A DNA stretch of 64,000 nt. Source: Citrifermentans bemidjiense Bem. GTDB lineage: Bacteria > Desulfobacterota > Desulfuromonadia > Geobacterales > Geobacteraceae. The notes beneath the pieces were generated by a model. The model was not told the DNA's origin, ran no database searches, and saw only the letters and a program-made list of their open reading frames with translations. The position numbers were made by a program, and so were the translations under genes. Every line of letters begins with the position of its first letter. Position 1 is the first letter of the stretch. The stretch lies in contig NC_011146.1 in NCBI RefSeq assembly GCF_000020725.1, positions 1 through 64,000 of the forward strand, in the 5' to 3' direction. Shown in pieces: positions 14,537-24,011 of this stretch.

Positions 14537-16058
14537 GATTCTCATCGTGGACGACGAGGCGGACATCGCGCTCATCCTCAAGCTGCAACTGGAGGACGCC
14601 GGCTACGAGACGGTCCGGGCCCGCGATGGTGTAGAGGCCCTTGAGGCGGTGGCGCAGGAGCCGTTCGACCTCATCATGCTCGACATAAAGATGCCCCGCA
14701 TGGACGGCCTCGAGGTGCTGAGCCGCCTGAAGGGGGACGAGACCCCCGTGGTGATGATGACCGCCCACGGCAGCGAGGACATCGCCGTGGACGCCATGAA
14801 GAAGGGGGCGCTCGACTACATTTCGAAGCCGTTTTCCACCGACGACATGCTGCAGAAGGTGGAGCGCGCCATCGGCATCGACCGCACCCGCAAGGAAAAC
14901 GCCAGACTCTCGCAGCAGTTGGACGAGGAGCGGCGCAAGATGGAGGCGGTGCTGCAGGGGATGGCCGATCTCCTGGTCGCAGTCGACCTGCAGGGGCGCA
15001 TCATCACCTGGAGCCGGCAGGCGGCCAGGCTTCTTGCCGCCGAAGGGGAGAGCCTCTTGGGGAAAACCCTCGAAGAGGTGCTCAAGGCCGAGGTTCCGGG
15101 GGGAGAACTCCCGGCCCGGACCGTCTTGCGCACCGGGGAGCCTCGCCTCGACGTCGGATACCTGCTGAAGATCGGCAGCCTGACGGTGCCGGTACTCTCC
15201 TCGGCGGCGCCGCTTTGGAACGCGAACGGAGAGCTTGCGGGGAGCGTCGAGATCATCAGGGACATCTCGAAACTCAAGGAGCTGGAGCAGGAAAAAGAGG
15301 ATTTCGTGAGCATGCTCTCCCACGACCTCAAGTCCCCCATCACCGCGGTGGTCGGCTCCATCGACCTGGTGCGGGAGGCGAAGCTCGGCCCGGTGACCCC
15401 GGACCAGTCCGAATACCTGAACGCCGCCATAGAGAGCTGCGAGGAAATGGTGGAGATGATCGACACCCTGCTCGGCATCCACAAGTTCGAGGCGGGGAAG
15501 ATGAAGCTGAACTTCCGGGAGGAAGACCCGTCGCTGCTCATCAACCGGAGCGTCACCAAGTTTCAGACGCCGGCGCAGCGCGGCGCGATCAGCCTCTTTG
15601 CGACCCTCCCCCCGTCCCTCCCCGCTATCTCGGCCGACCGCTCCTCGTTCAGCCGCATCCTGGGAAACCTTCTTTCCAACGCGGTGAAGTTCACCCCCGA
15701 GGGGGGGGAGATAGAGGTGTCGGCAGACCTGGTACAGGATCCGGCACCCGTGCTGGCGCACGTACCGGAGGAGTGCTATCCCGGGCAAGAGCTGCCCAGG
15801 GAAGGGGAGTTCGTCAGGATCAGGGTGCGCGACTCCGGCGTCGGGATTCCGCAGGAATCGCTCGGCTCCATCTTCGACCGTTTCGTGCAGGCGAGAAACC
15901 GCCGGCAGGGAAAGACCCGCGGCACCGGCCTGGGGCTTGCCTTCTGCAGGAAGGCTGTGGACGCGCATGGCGGTTACATCTGGGCGGAGAGCGAGCCGGG
16001 CGCAGGGAGCGTCTTCACCCTCATGTTCCCGGCGCTTCCGGAGGAGGAGGACGAGTAG
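14523..16058 (+). CDS. Hybrid response regulator / histidine kinase (REC-PAS-HisKA-HATPase)
   Basis: The 511-residue soluble protein begins with a receiver domain (ILIVDDEADIALILK, phospho-acceptor Asp54 in MLDIKMPRMDGL, Thr in MMTAHGSED, Lys in YISKPF). A PAS domain follows (near 140-255), then a kinase core with His267 in MLSHDLKSPITAVVGS, G1 box RDSGVGIP and G2 box GTGLGLAF. It overlaps the upstream membrane kinase by 14 bases, so it is the obvious phospho-partner. It would receive phosphate on Asp54 and gate its own kinase output. There is no DNA-binding output domain. Confidence 0.9.
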   Translation: MQKDKILIVDDEADIALILKLQLEDAGYETVRARDGVEALEAVAQEPFDLIMLDIKMPRMDGLEVLSRLKGDETPVVMMTAHGSEDIAVDAMKKGALDYISKPFSTDDMLQKVERAIGIDRTRKENARLSQQLDEERRKMEAVLQGMADLLVAVDLQGRIITWSRQAARLLAAEGESLLGKTLEEVLKAEVPGGELPARTVLRTGEPRLDVGYLLKIGSLTVPVLSSAAPLWNANGELAGSVEIIRDISKLKELEQEKEDFVSMLSHDLKSPITAVVGSIDLVREAKLGPVTPDQSEYLNAAIESCEEMVEMIDTLLGIHKFEAGKMKLNFREEDPSLLINRSVTKFQTPAQRGAISLFATLPPSLPAISADRSSFSRILGNLLSNAVKFTPEGGEIEVSADLVQDPAPVLAHVPEECYPGQELPREGEFVRIRVRDSGVGIPQESLGSIFDRFVQARNRRQGKTRGTGLGLAFCRKAVDAHGGYIWAESEPGAGSVFTLMFPALPEEEDE

Positions 16059-16265
16059 CAGCTGACCGTCCTGCACGCAGTTAAAAAACCCTTTAATTAG
16101 CCCATGCAACAGGGCCGGGGAAGAGGGGAGAGATGAAAGTTATTTTAATCACTCCTCTTTTTTGTTGCCGGGAATATAGTAAAGTAATTCCTGGTTCGAG
16201 AGGCGGACCCTCTCATGGGAGAAAGCAGGTGAAGTAAGGTAAATTCCGACGGGTAAGGGGGCGAT

Positions 16266-17357
16266 GTGGCACTGCGTGAAAGTGACGCCGGATATCGCGA
16301 ATTGTTTGAAGAAAACCCTCAGCCAATGTGGGTCTGTCACCGTGAGAGCAGGAGGCTTCTGGCGGTGAACGAGGCAGCCCTGCGGCTTTATGGATATCGT
16401 CGTGAGCAGTTTCTGGAACTGGCCCTGGAGCAGCTGAGCGGCGGCGAGCCGATGGGGGACCCGGGTGCGTCGCAGGACCAGCAGCTGCGCTGCAGGCAGC
16501 TGAAAAAGGACGGCAGTTCCTTCGAAGCGCAGCTGGTCTGCCACCCTTGCAGGTTCCAAGGAGAGCGGGTGCAACTGGCGCTGGTGCGCGATGAGGGCGG
16601 CGCCCAGCAAGAGGCGCAGCTTAGGTACCGGGTGCTTCAGCAGGGAAGTCTTTTAGAGGCGGCGCAGCGCGAGCTGGAGACCTTCAGCTATTCCGTTTCG
16701 CACGACCTGCGCGCGCCGCTGCGCCACATAGACGGTTTCAGCCGCGCTCTCATGGACGATTACGGAACCCTTCTGGACGGCCAGGGAAAGGAGTACCTGA
16801 CTAGGATCTGTCAGGCGGCGGAGAAGATGTCGCAGCTCATCGACGCCATGCAGCAACTATCGCGTGTGGGTAGGACGGAGTTGAGCCTGGAGAAGGTCGA
16901 CCTGAGCGTGAAGGCCCAGGTGATTTCATTGGAACTGAAGCGCCGGGAGCCCGAACGACGGGTCGACTTCGCCATCGAGGAGGGGGTGAAGGGCGAGGCC
17001 GATGCCAAGCTGGTGCGCCAGCTTCTGGAGATCCTGATGGGTAACGCCTGGAAGTTCAGCTCCAAGACACCCTCCGCCGTGATCAGCTTCGGCTCCGTCG
17101 AGCTGCAGGGGGAGACCGCGTACTTCGTCAGGGACAACGGGGCAGGTTTCGACATGGCCTATGCCGAGAAGCTCTTTTCCGTATTCCACAGGCTGCATCG
17201 GGCCGACGAGTTCGAGGGAAGCGGCGTGGGGCTTGCCATCGCCCAGCGCATCGTGGCGCGCCACGGCGGCCGGATCTGGGCCGAAAGCGCCCCCGGCGCC
17301 GGCGCCACCTTCTACTTTACGTTGAAAGGCGAGAAGCAATTGACGATTGACAATTGA
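16266..17357 (+). CDS. PAS sensor histidine kinase
   Basis: The 363-residue soluble kinase has an N-terminal PAS domain (EENPQPMWVCHRESRRLLAVN). A phytochrome-like HisKA follows, with His146 in FSYSVSHDLRAPLRHIDGFS, and an ATPase domain with RDNGAGFDM and GSGVGLAIAQRIVARHGG. The start is GTG with AAGGGGG just before it. The last residues (QLTIDN) come from the GACAATTGAC-type repeat, so an insertion of that repeat may have replaced the original C-terminus. It lies in a run of four kinases. The partner is unknown, but the receiver protein at 17567 is the nearest candidate. Confidence 0.88.
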   Translation: MALRESDAGYRELFEENPQPMWVCHRESRRLLAVNEAALRLYGYRREQFLELALEQLSGGEPMGDPGASQDQQLRCRQLKKDGSSFEAQLVCHPCRFQGERVQLALVRDEGGAQQEAQLRYRVLQQGSLLEAAQRELETFSYSVSHDLRAPLRHIDGFSRALMDDYGTLLDGQGKEYLTRICQAAEKMSQLIDAMQQLSRVGRTELSLEKVDLSVKAQVISLELKRREPERRVDFAIEEGVKGEADAKLVRQLLEILMGNAWKFSSKTPSAVISFGSVELQGETAYFVRDNGAGFDMAYAEKLFSVFHRLHRADEFEGSGVGLAIAQRIVARHGGRIWAESAPGAGATFYFTLKGEKQLTIDN

Positions 17358-17537
17358 CAATGAGTCATCGCCTCTGGCACCAGCTCCCGAATGGCCATCT
17401 GCCTCGTCATTCGGTAAAAGAAAGTCAACGAGCCAACTGCCTTGTCAATGGGTTCTAGTTGCCAATTATCCATTGTCAGTTGTCCATTGGGGTAAGGGTT
17501 TTAGTTGTCAATTGTCAATCGTCAATTGTCAATTGGT
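17338..17537. repeat. GACAATTGAC-type repeat cluster, copy 1
   Basis: Units of TTGACAATTGACAAT and its complement occur at 17338-17360 and, inverted, at 17459-17537 (CCATTGTCAGTTG, GTCAATTGTCAATCG). The two halves can pair. The left half overlaps the end of the upstream kinase gene. Related units lie near 30088, 34013 and 60320. Confidence 0.7.
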
Positions 17538-17566
17538 TTAAAAGCTTTTTAAGTTTGGGGTAAAGC

Positions 17567-19714
17567 ATGTCCAAAGAGCTGAGGGTCCTTTTGGTCGAGG
17601 ACTCGGAAGAAGACAGCCTGCTTCTGATCAGGGAGCTGCGCCGCGGCGGCTACAAACTGATACACATGCGAGTGGAGACTGCGGAGAGCATGCGCCGGGC
17701 CCTGCATGACGGGGAGTGGGACGTGGTGATCTCCGACTACCGCATGCCCTCTTTCGACGCCCTCGGGGCCCTGCAGGTGCTGCACGAGACCGGGCGCGAC
17801 ATCCCATTCATCATCGTCTCAGGCAAGATCGGCGAGGACCTAGCCGTCGAGGCCATGAAATCGGGTGCCAGCGACTACCTAATGAAAGGGAACCTGGCCC
17901 GCCTGGTACCGGTTATGGTGCGGGAACTGAGGGAGGCTGAGGAGCGCAGGACGCACCGGCTCACCCAGGATGCGGTGCGCCGCGGCAAGGCGGAGTGGGA
18001 AAGCGTCTTCGACGCGGTCTCGGACCTGATCATCATCACCGACGCCGACGGCGTCGTGTTGCGCTGCAACGGCCGGGTGAGCGCCTACTTTCCCGGCGGG
18101 TACGGCGCCATCATCGGCCGCAGGATCGACGAGATATTTTTCGGATCGCAGCAACCCGAGGGAAAGCTGTTCCGCTTCCTGCACAGCGTCCAGAGCGAGG
18201 CCGACGAGGACATCCGCTTCCCCAACCTGAGCGGCTGGTACAACGTCGCCAGCTACCCCATGCGCACCGAGGGGAGCAACCGCCCGAACCTGGTCTTCAT
18301 CATCAAGGACATCACCAAAAGGCGCGAGGTCGAGGAGGAGAAACGGACCAGCGACCGCGAACTCCTCACCCTGTACGCGGTCGCCTTCCGCCTGCAGTAC
18401 ACGAAGGGGGTCGACAAGGTGATGGGGGACCTCCTCTTCCAGCTGCACAACATGCTGCAGATGGATTTCTCCTGCATCCACCTTTTCGAGGACGACAAAC
18501 TCAAGATGCGCGCCTCGCTGGGTGTTTCCCCCGCGTTCGAGAAGGCGATGAAGACGCTCCCCCGGGAGACCCAGTGGGCGACCCTGGCGCAGGCGGGGCG
18601 CCCTTTTCTGGGAGAGGAGCCAGACGCAAGGTTTCCGGCCAGAGCCAAAAGCGCCGCCATAGAGATGGGGCTGCACTCCTGGTGCACAGTGCCGCTCAAG
18701 ATAGGACAGGAGGTGATGGGGGTGATGACGGTGGGGACCGTCTCCGGGCGCAGCTACAGCGACCGCGACGTCTTCCTGCTCTGTGCCATTGCAGGTCAGC
18801 TCGCGGTCCTCATCGACAACTACGGCCTCTACGACAAGATGAAGGAGAAGGCGGAGGAACTCTACCGCAGCAAAGAAGAGCTCAAAGAGAACCTGCACAA
18901 GGTGAAGCGCGCCAACATCGAGCTGGGGCGCCTCAACACGGCGAAGAACAACTTCATCGGCATCGCCTCGCACGAGTTGAAGACCCCGATCACCTCGATC
19001 ATGGGGGGGGTCGAGTTCCTGCTGAAATATTCCGGCATCCAGATGAGCCCCGAGCAGCACAACATCTTCGTCTCGGTGTACGAAGGGACCATTCAGCTCA
19101 GGAAACTGGTGGAGGACCTCCTCTCCATCTCCCGCATCGAGGCGCAAGGGCCGCTGGCCCAGAAAAAGCCGGCGAGCCTGATGCGGGTCTGCCGCGAAGT
19201 GCACGACCTCTTCGCGCTGCCGCTATCCGAGCGGCACATAAAGGTGGAGATCACGGGGGACGACGTCCTCGTGCCGGTGGACGAGGCCTTCGCCATGCTC
19301 GCGGTGCGCAACCTTTTAGAGAACGCCATCAAGTTCACCCGCGACGGAGGGTGCGTCCGATTAACCGGACGGGTGCTGAAGCAGGCGCAGCTCAAGGAGA
19401 TGACGCAGACGCTGCATACCTTCTATCCCTCCTTCCCCGGTAACGTCGCGGCGACCGAAAAATACTATCTGCTCCAGGTGCGCGACAACGGAATCGGCAT
19501 CCCGCCGGACGAGAGAGTCCGCGTCTTCGAAAAGTTCTACGGCGTCGGGGATATCGACCACCACAGCTCGGGAGCCACCGCCTTCATGTCCAAGGGCTCG
19601 GGGCTCGGACTCTCCATCGTGCGCGGCATCATGGACGCCCATGAAGGGGCGGTCTGGGTCGAAGAGGCCGAGGGGGGAGGAAGCACCTTCTCGCTCCTTT
19701 TCCCCATCGAATAA
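17567..19714 (+). CDS. Hybrid kinase (REC-PAS-GAF-HisKA-HATPase)
   Basis: The 715-residue soluble protein starts with a receiver domain (VLLVEDSEEDSLLLIREL, Asp57 in ISDYRMPSFDAL, Lys in YLMKGNLARLV). A PAS domain lies near 140-250 and a GAF domain near 270-420. A coiled-coil linker leads into a kinase core with His469 in ASHELKTPITSIMGG, a G1 box RDNGIGIP and G2 box GSGLGLSI. It follows a PAS kinase and precedes an ABC exporter on the same strand. It could link the kinases into a phosphorelay. No output domain for DNA or second messengers is present. Confidence 0.9.
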   Translation: MSKELRVLLVEDSEEDSLLLIRELRRGGYKLIHMRVETAESMRRALHDGEWDVVISDYRMPSFDALGALQVLHETGRDIPFIIVSGKIGEDLAVEAMKSGASDYLMKGNLARLVPVMVRELREAEERRTHRLTQDAVRRGKAEWESVFDAVSDLIIITDADGVVLRCNGRVSAYFPGGYGAIIGRRIDEIFFGSQQPEGKLFRFLHSVQSEADEDIRFPNLSGWYNVASYPMRTEGSNRPNLVFIIKDITKRREVEEEKRTSDRELLTLYAVAFRLQYTKGVDKVMGDLLFQLHNMLQMDFSCIHLFEDDKLKMRASLGVSPAFEKAMKTLPRETQWATLAQAGRPFLGEEPDARFPARAKSAAIEMGLHSWCTVPLKIGQEVMGVMTVGTVSGRSYSDRDVFLLCAIAGQLAVLIDNYGLYDKMKEKAEELYRSKEELKENLHKVKRANIELGRLNTAKNNFIGIASHELKTPITSIMGGVEFLLKYSGIQMSPEQHNIFVSVYEGTIQLRKLVEDLLSISRIEAQGPLAQKKPASLMRVCREVHDLFALPLSERHIKVEITGDDVLVPVDEAFAMLAVRNLLENAIKFTRDGGCVRLTGRVLKQAQLKEMTQTLHTFYPSFPGNVAATEKYYLLQVRDNGIGIPPDERVRVFEKFYGVGDIDHHSSGATAFMSKGSGLGLSIVRGIMDAHEGAVWVEEAEGGGSTFSLLFPIE

Positions 19715-19746
19715 ATTATTTCCCAGGATCCAGACGGGAGCCATCG

Positions 19747-20673
19747 ATGCCGCACGCGATCAGGCTGCATGAAATAACCAAGAGCTACGGCGGGTTCAAG
19801 GCGGTGGACCGTTTCTCGCTGGAAGTGGAGCGAGGCACCGTCTTCGGGCTTTTGGGCCCGAACGGTGCGGGCAAGACCACCCTGATCAAGATCCTCACCA
19901 CGCTTATGCGCCCAACCCACGGCGACGCCTTCGTCGAGGAGTTCAGCATCCTCACTGCCGGAAAGTCGGTGCGCCGGGTGATCGGCGTCGTCCCCCAGGA
20001 GAACAACCTCGACCGGTACCTGACGGCGAGGGAAAACCTCGCGCTCCACGGCAGGCTGCACGGCCTGCGGCCTGCCGCTTACAACCGGCGCATCGACGAG
20101 CTCCTGGAGATGACCGGGCTCACCTCCCGTCAGAACGATTTCCCCGACACCTTTTCAGGCGGCATGCAGCGCAGGCTGGTCGTGGCGCGCGCCCTGGTGC
20201 ACGAGCCGCGCGTGCTGTTTCTGGACGAGCCGACCACGGGGCTCGACCCGCAGTCCAGGCGCGCCCTGTGGGAGTACGTCAGGGGGCTTAGGCGGAACAT
20301 GACCGTCTTTCTCACCACCCACTACATGGACGAGGCGGACGCGCTTTGCGACCGGATCATGATCATGGACCACGGCGTATGTCTGGCCGACGGCACGGCG
20401 GCGGAGTTGAAAGATGCCTTTTCCAGGGCCCACGTGTACCAGGTGGAATTTCGGCGCGACAGCGACAGGTACGAGGGGATGCTGGCCGGGCTTTCCTTCG
20501 TGCGCAGCGTCGAGCGCAGCGGTAGCACCTTCCAGATCACCCTGAGCGACGAGGAGTCCATCAAGCCGCTGATGGATTGCTTGGGTGGTGCCGACATCCG
20601 CAGGATCTGCCTCAAGGAGCCGAGCCTGGAGGAGGTCTTCATCTCGCTCACCGGGGAAAAATTGCGGGAGTGA
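19747..20673 (+). CDS. ABC exporter ATP-binding subunit (DrrA/CcmA-like)
   Basis: The 308-residue ATPase has Walker A GPNGAGKTTLIKIL, signature FSGGMQRRLVVARAL, Walker B VLFLDEPTTGLDPQ and H-loop TTHYMDEAD. This is the daunorubicin/ABC-2 exporter type. About 70 extra C-terminal residues are typical of DrrA-like proteins. It is 21 bases upstream of its permease, which implies a two-gene unit. The substrate (drug, lipid or polysaccharide) cannot be told from sequence. It starts 32 bases after the hybrid kinase with its own GGGAG ribosome site. Confidence 0.93.
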   Translation: MPHAIRLHEITKSYGGFKAVDRFSLEVERGTVFGLLGPNGAGKTTLIKILTTLMRPTHGDAFVEEFSILTAGKSVRRVIGVVPQENNLDRYLTARENLALHGRLHGLRPAAYNRRIDELLEMTGLTSRQNDFPDTFSGGMQRRLVVARALVHEPRVLFLDEPTTGLDPQSRRALWEYVRGLRRNMTVFLTTHYMDEADALCDRIMIMDHGVCLADGTAAELKDAFSRAHVYQVEFRRDSDRYEGMLAGLSFVRSVERSGSTFQITLSDEESIKPLMDCLGGADIRRICLKEPSLEEVFISLTGEKLRE

Positions 20674-20694
20674 ACCCGTTGAACGGAGGGGTTA

Positions 20695-21450
20695 ATGTTC
20701 AAAGGCGCGTTTTCCATCTGGAGCAGGGACATGATGGTGCTGAGGCGGAGCATCTTTTCCGAACTCGTAGCCGTCATAGCCTACCCCCTCACCCTCTACC
20801 TCGCCTTCGGCTTCGGCCTCAAGGGGTACATCACAGACGTGAGCGGCGTCCCCTACCCCCTCTTCATAGCGCCCGGCCTCATCTCCATGACGGCGATCAA
20901 CGCCGCCTTCGACGAAAGCTCCTGGAGCATGTGGTTCCACCGCCGGGTGCAGCGCACCATAGAGGAGTACCGGGTCACCCCTATCACGGTCTACGACATC
21001 GTCATCGGCAAGATCCTCTCCGGTTTCTCTCAGGGGGCAGTCAAAGGCACCGTCGTCTTCCTGGTGATCCTCCTTTTGACCCCCTTCCGTATCGACTACG
21101 GCCACCTCCCCGTCTACCTCATGTGCATCGCCATCTCGTCCATGACCTTCTCCTGCCTGGGAACCATCTGCGGCACGGTGATCGACAAGCCGGAGAATAT
21201 CGGGCGGGTGCAGTCGGTGGTTATCGTCCCTCTCATCTTCATGGCCGGCATCTTCTTCCCCCTTTCCTCCTATCCCGCTTCCATCCGCCCCTTCATCGAA
21301 CTCCTCCCGACGACGGCAGTCTTCGAAGGGGCGCGGGACGCGCTCTTACAGGGATCCGTCCCCGCACCCTACCTGATCAACCTGGTAGCCACCGCAGCCG
21401 TATCGTTCCTGGTGGCGGTCTACACCTTCGACCGCAAGATGGCTGAATAA
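20695..21450 (+). CDS. ABC-2 type permease
   Basis: The 251-residue membrane protein has about six hydrophobic segments and an ABC-2 signature region near PLIFMAGIFFPLSSYPASIRP, where NodJ/DrrB-type permeases carry a conserved Phe-Phe-Pro motif. It would form the channel of the exporter with the ATPase encoded immediately upstream. The ATG at 20695 is preceded by GGAGGGG. No clear terminator follows. Confidence 0.92.
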   Translation: MFKGAFSIWSRDMMVLRRSIFSELVAVIAYPLTLYLAFGFGLKGYITDVSGVPYPLFIAPGLISMTAINAAFDESSWSMWFHRRVQRTIEEYRVTPITVYDIVIGKILSGFSQGAVKGTVVFLVILLLTPFRIDYGHLPVYLMCIAISSMTFSCLGTICGTVIDKPENIGRVQSVVIVPLIFMAGIFFPLSSYPASIRPFIELLPTTAVFEGARDALLQGSVPAPYLINLVATAAVSFLVAVYTFDRKMAE

Positions 21451-21666
21451 GCGATTCTTCTTGAGTTTCCCATTAATTTCATAGTAAAGTTTGCCCTAAA
21501 CTTTGTAACCTCCTGGATGCCTCTGCAGCGCTTTTGGCGCGAAGACGGCAAATCGAGCGTACGTTGCCGCAGAGCCTACCGTTTTGGCGTGAAATTTTTT
21601 CCTGCCTGACTGATGCGCCCCCCGCCACATGTAACGCTTTTCCAGGGCCAAATTATTGGAGATGCC

Positions 21667-22743
21667 ATGGCCGAAGAGTTCGTACCCAAATGGATCGCCT
21701 GGGAGACCACCCAGCGCTGCAACCTCAAATGCGTCCACTGCCGCTGCTCGTCCGAGTTGACCTCCTCCGAAGGTGATTTCAGCACCGAAGAAGGGAAGAA
21801 GCTACTGAAGGAGATCTCCGACTTCTCGAAGCCGGTCGTGGTCCTTTCCGGCGGCGAGCCGCTGATGAGGCCGGACATCTTCGAACTGGCGGAGTACGGC
21901 ACCTCGCTCGGCCTCAGGATGTGCATGGCGAGCAACGGTTCGCTCGTGACCGACGAGGTCTGCGAGAAGATGAAGAAGGCCGACATCAAGATGGTCTCTC
22001 TTTCGCTGGACGGCTCGACTGCCGAGGTTCACGACAACTTCCGCCAGTGCCCCGGTTCCTTCGAGGGGGTACTGCGCGCGGCCGAACTCTTCAGGAAGCA
22101 CGGCCAGAAGTTCCTGATCAATTCCTCCTTCACCAAGAGGAACCAGCACGACATCGCCAGCACCTTCAAGGTGGCGAAGTCCCTGGGTGCTACCGCCTGG
22201 TACATGTTCATGATCGTTCCCACCGGCCGCGGCGAGGACATCATGAGCGAGCTGATCTCCAAGGAGGACTACGAGGAGATTCTCGACTGGCACTACCACC
22301 AGGAGAAGAACGAGGACGACATCCTGATGCGCCCCACCTGCGCGCCGCACTACTACCGCATCGTGCCGCAAAAGGCCAAGGCGGAAGGGGAGAAGTTCGA
22401 GCGCCGCTCGCTCACCTTCTCCACCGGCGGCGGCAAGGGTTGCATCGCGGCGCAGACCATCTGCCTCATCGACTGCTACGGGAACCTGAAGCCCTGCTCC
22501 TACTTCCACCGCACCGCCGGCAACGTGAAGGAAACCCCGTTCCGCGAGCTCTGGGAGAACTCGGAGATCTTCAAAGACCTGAGGGACTTCAAGAGCTACA
22601 AGGGGAAATGCGGCGAGTGCGAGTACCTGAACGTCTGCGGCGGCTGCCGGGCCCGCGCCGATGCGGTGCACGGCGACTACATGGAAGAGGAACCGTTCTG
22701 CAACTACGTCCCGATCAAGCTGCAGAAAAAGCAGAAAGATTAG
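21667..22743 (+). CDS. Radical SAM/SPASM protein, NirJ/AhbD-like
   Basis: The 358-residue protein has the radical SAM cluster motif CNLKCVHC (CxxxCxxC) near residue 19. A C-terminal SPASM-type Cys set includes [18 protein letters not shown]. That last motif closely resembles NirJ and AhbC/AhbD proteins, which modify haem precursors with S-adenosylmethionine. It lies directly upstream of hemE, which supports a tetrapyrrole role. The start is set by GGAG at 21656, 7 bases before ATG 21667; an upstream in-frame ATG at 21613 lacks a ribosome site. With hemE and hemH both present, its exact reaction is unclear. A peptide-modifying role cannot be excluded. Confidence 0.8.
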   Translation: MAEEFVPKWIAWETTQRCNLKCVHCRCSSELTSSEGDFSTEEGKKLLKEISDFSKPVVVLSGGEPLMRPDIFELAEYGTSLGLRMCMASNGSLVTDEVCEKMKKADIKMVSLSLDGSTAEVHDNFRQCPGSFEGVLRAAELFRKHGQKFLINSSFTKRNQHDIASTFKVAKSLGATAWYMFMIVPTGRGEDIMSELISKEDYEEILDWHYHQEKNEDDILMRPTCAPHYYRIVPQKAKAEGEKFERRSLTFSTGGGKGCIAAQTICLIDCYGNLKPCSYFHRTAGNVKETPFRELWENSEIFKDLRDFKSYKGKCGECEYLNVCGGCRARADAVHGDYMEEEPFCNYVPIKLQKKQKD

Positions 22744-22850
22744 CTGCTGTTCAAGGTTCGACGTTCTACGTTGAAAACCGATAGCCCCCTGCCCTGCAGC
22801 GTCCCCTGTCCCTCTGGGAGAGGGACAGGGTGAGGGACGTTTTGCATACA
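22744..22850. repeat. Two short intergenic repeats before hemE
   Basis: 22748-22773 has GTTCAAGGTTCGACGTTC-like units shared with 35639-35771. 22800-22840 has GTCCCTCTGGGAGAGGGAC, a hairpin with a GGGTGAGGG tail, shared in form with 34096-34132. They separate the radical SAM gene from hemE. Confidence 0.6.
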
Positions 22851-22876
22851 ATAAAAATTCACCCAGGAGGATTACT

Positions 22877-23896
22877 ATGAATACTCGATTTTTAGACGCA
22901 TGTTGGGGGAAGCCGGTTGATACGGTGCCGGTCTGGCTTATGCGCCAGGCGGGACGTTATCTCCCCGATTACATGCGCGTTCGCTCCAAATGCACCTTCC
23001 TGGAACTGTGCAAGACCCCGGAACTGGCGACCGAGGTAACTGTTCAGCCGGTCGACATCCTCGGCGTCGACGCCGCGATCCTCTTCTCCGACATCCTCAC
23101 CCCGATCGAGCCGATGGGGATGGAGCTCGACTTCACCCCCGGCCCCGTCTTCGCCAAGCCGATCCGTACCATGGCCGACGTCGAGGCACTCAAGATCCCG
23201 AAGATGGAGACCGACGTCCCCTACGTGCTGGACGCAGTCAAGCTGCTCCGCAAGGAGCTCGCCACCAAGGTGCCGCTGATCGGCTTCGGCGGCGCGCCGT
23301 TCACCCTGGCCTGCTACATGGTCGAGGGTAAGGGTTCCAAGGACTTCGCCGCCCTCAAGAAGATGATGTACGCCGACCCCGAAGTGTACGCGGCGCTGAT
23401 GGATAAGATCACCACCATGGACATGGAGTACCTGAACGCGCAGATCAAGGCGGGCGCTCAGGCGATCCAGATCTTCGACACCTGGGGCGGCATGCTCTCC
23501 CCGGCCGACTACGAGCGCTACGTCCTCCCCTACACCCAGCGCCTGATCAACGGCCTCGACCGCACCAACATCCCGGTGATCCACTTCGTCAAGGGCGCAG
23601 GGACCATGCTGGAGATCGTGAAGCAGGCCGGCGGCGACGTCATGGGCCTCGACTGGCACGTGAACCTCGGCAAGGCCCGCGATATCCTGGGCGACATGGC
23701 GGTGCAGGGGAACCTGGACCCGACCGTGCTCTTCGCTCCCAACGAGATCATCGAGCGCGAGGTGAAGAGGGTGCTGGACGAAAACGCAGGCCGGCCCGGT
23801 CTCATCTTCAACCTGGGACACGGCATCCTCCCGACCGTCCCGCCGGAAAAAGCGATCTTCATGGTCGACTGCGTGCACCGGCTGTCGAGGAAATAG
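22877..23896 (+). CDS. hemE: Uroporphyrinogen decarboxylase
   Basis: HemE removes four carboxyl groups from uroporphyrinogen III to give coproporphyrinogen III, in the cytoplasm. The 339-residue length is normal. The family motifs are clear: PVWLMRQAGRYLPDYMRVR near residue 20, and the GFGGAPFTLACYMVEG and GLDWHVNLGKARD segments. A strong AGGAGG lies 8 bases before the ATG. A perfect terminator follows. The neighbouring NirJ/AhbD-like gene points to a small tetrapyrrole locus. Confidence 0.97.
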   Translation: MNTRFLDACWGKPVDTVPVWLMRQAGRYLPDYMRVRSKCTFLELCKTPELATEVTVQPVDILGVDAAILFSDILTPIEPMGMELDFTPGPVFAKPIRTMADVEALKIPKMETDVPYVLDAVKLLRKELATKVPLIGFGGAPFTLACYMVEGKGSKDFAALKKMMYADPEVYAALMDKITTMDMEYLNAQIKAGAQAIQIFDTWGGMLSPADYERYVLPYTQRLINGLDRTNIPVIHFVKGAGTMLEIVKQAGGDVMGLDWHVNLGKARDILGDMAVQGNLDPTVLFAPNEIIEREVKRVLDENAGRPGLIFNLGHGILPTVPPEKAIFMVDCVHRLSRK

Positions 23897-23908
23897 AGGC
23901 AAACCGGA

Positions 23909-23934
23909 GGGCGGCCGATGAGGCCGCCCTTTTT
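23909..23934 (+). terminator. Rho-independent terminator after hemE
   Basis: GGGCGGCC and GGCCGCCC form an 8-bp stem around GATGA, followed at once by TTTTTC. It starts 12 bases after the hemE stop. Confidence 0.9.
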
Positions 23935-24011
23935 CTTGACCAGGCAACAAAGGATCCGGTCGAATTTCGCAGGCCACGGCTGCCTGCCGCACCGGATCAG
24001 CGGGAGTAGAC

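Noticed and set aside
16133-16237. 34-codon frame with a GGGGAGAG ribosome site before the PAS kinase
   Set aside because: It has a good ribosome site, but its tail is low quality, there is no homology I can recognise, and the next gene has its own GTG start. Kept only as a possible leader peptide.
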